Shown: positions 62,712-64,000 of the stretch, piece after piece
Position numbering within the stretch: the first letter of the stretch is position 1
Layout: each line of letters opens with the position of its first letter
From: Ectocarpus siliculosus
Lineage: Eukaryota; Sar; Phaeophyceae; Ectocarpales; Ectocarpaceae
NCBI GenBank assembly: GCA_000310025.1
Contig: FN649728.1
Coordinates: forward strand, 3,408,804 to 3,472,803
Length of the DNA stretch: 64,000 bases
Direction of reading: 5' to 3'
Notes under the pieces: model-generated
What the model was told of the DNA's origin: nothing
What the model saw: only the letters and a program-made list of their open reading frames with translations
Database searches by the model: none
Made by a program: the position numbers and the translations under genes

Positions 62712-62954
62712 CTGTTGTCGAACGAAAAACAATACCGAACAAGACCATACTCAGTTGCAGTCGCAGACGTCAACCTCTGATGCAACGTATCGCGCAGCAA
62801 CACGTTCTTTCTTTATCTGAAATCGACGAGCAGCTAGCCCCACCACACACCCACCGCAGTACGGAGAGCAACCAGCCGTTGAAAGTGATGGCAACTCCAA
62901 GATTTTTGCCGTCAGACGGTCACAAAAGCGTTCATATTGATAGAAACCCTATAC

Positions 62955-63020
62955 ACAGTAGTTTATGTCCACAAAAAGACTACCCGTTCGAGATATCACC
63001 ACCGTCGAAGGAGATGTGTT
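62955..63020. repeat. Dispersed short repeat, partner of 722-791
   Basis: Both places contain CACA.AAAGAC.ACCCGTTCGAGATAT and, shortly after, GTCGAAGGAGATGTGTTG; the copy at 722-791 has extra bases that include an ACAGCAGTAG motif. Confidence 0.7.
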
Positions 63021-63112
63021 GAACTCATTGCAGTGAGCAGGAATTTTGTTTTTGGATACTGAGCTTACTCTTTGAGTCTATTTAAGACTATGCACTGAAT
63101 TCATATACTCAA

Positions 63113-63215
63113 TGATGCCAGCTGGTGCACACCCAACAACCATCTGCAGAAGGTAAAAGTGATGCTAGCTGGTGCAAACCCTAAAAACATCTGCGGAATA
63201 GAAGGTAAACCTTTT
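63113..63215. repeat. Tandem duplication, about 50-base unit x2
   Basis: GATGCYAGCTGGTGCA followed by CATCTGC and AGAAGGTAAA occurs twice head to tail, with small differences. From here to the right edge nothing else is recognised. Confidence 0.75.
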
Positions 63216-64000
63216 ATAGGAATATCCCCTGTAGTTCTTTACCGCGTAAACGACAAACTTATCGGGGAGAAAACCTCCGCGATGTCGTGCAATGTCGTGT
63301 ACAGATAATCCCCGCATTAAACAACTTGGCAGTTGAGAACTCCAAGCTCAACACCGCTGTGCTCCGGCATCAAACATACACTTGAGGGTCATTGCCCGGT
63401 TGACAATCTACAAAAAGCACTATATAGCGGCAATTTGGTGCCCACAAGAGGCACGAGAACCCCAGCCTTGTCCAACACTAGAGGTTGTCAAGTGCGGGCG
63501 CTATCTGCAATATTCTGTATTACAAAACAAGTCGGCCTTCACAGGAACACGTCGCAGTCTCTATTTTGAGGCGTGCTGGATAAATATGCTGCTATTGTTG
63601 ATCCACCATAATTTCGGATCTTGAATGTGTTACTAAAAATACAGAGAGCTCTGCTGCAAGCAGCTGCTTTGGCGATTTCTACAGCAGCTACAGTAGTAGT
63701 ATTGGATATCGACTCAATCAATGGTCTCGATATGATAACGACCGAGAGACGTTAGGAGCGAGCTGACATGCGAAGGCACAGAAGCTCGCTGTGCGAGTCA
63801 AGCGCTCCCCTTGAGCTGGCGAGGGGGGCCCGCCGGAGGCGCGGTCGGACGCCAAAAATTATTTAAGAAAATTGGGGCAATTTCCCTTCATGTCTCGTCA
63901 TAATTACCGCAAATTAGATCTTTGAACCCGGCTTCGCAACCAACTGTTTGAGCAAACGCATGTGGAAAAAATGATTTCGAAAAACATATAGAGCAAGTGC

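Noticed and set aside
1-64000. Integrated phaeovirus-like DNA
   Set aside because: Brown algal genomes can carry such insertions, but no virus-type gene (capsid, polymerase, helicase-primase) was recognised on either strand.

Overview
The window is nuclear DNA of an intron-rich eukaryote. Genes are split into short exons, mostly 55-200 bases, with GTGAG/GTAAG donors and CAG acceptors. Introns are long and full of CTG/CAG and other microsatellites. The overall look fits a stramenopile, most likely a brown alga of the Ectocarpus type; that placement is an inference from gene structure and base composition. Genes below were assembled by hand from splice sites, reading phase and comparison between copies inside the window. 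Most long open frames here are not genes.

Left part (1-17.5 kb, GC-rich, well conserved coding). A minus-strand gene running off the left edge encodes an ASH1-like histone lysine methyltransferase with AWS, SET and post-SET domains. Twelve exons join with matching phase between 9808 and 552. Two CTG microsatellites sit in its introns, and one forms the tract directly before the acceptor of the post-SET exon. A small hairpin insertion with 9-base flanking repeats and a roughly 0.8 kb inverted-repeat element follow at 10.6-11.5 kb. A second minus-strand gene (17.5-13.66 kb) encodes an unrecognised multi-pass membrane protein of about 475 residues.

Middle and right (22.5-63 kb). A segment of about 9 kb is duplicated: copy A at 22.5-37.5 kb, enlarged by a 5.9 kb repeat-rich block, and copy B at 45.6-55.2 kb. 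Each carries one minus-strand gene of a multi-pass membrane protein family. A third, shorter copy C lies at 59.3-62.7 kb. The last 5-7 exons have the same lengths and phases in all three copies although their sequences have drifted. A putative signal-peptide exon in A and B plus six hydrophobic segments suggest a receptor-like membrane protein; this function is inference, and the family is not one I recognise.

Between and inside these lie mobile elements. There is a 1.8 kb TA-flanked element with perfect inverted ends, for which an empty copy of its insertion site is also present in the window. There are also a decayed Helitron replicase/helicase N-terminus, a decayed LINE endonuclease, and several tandem repeats. 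A plus-strand three-exon gene or gene remnant at 40.5-41.7 kb has one in-frame TGA in its last exon. The stretches 17.5-22.5, 37.5-40.4 and 55.4-59.3 kb hold no gene I can support.
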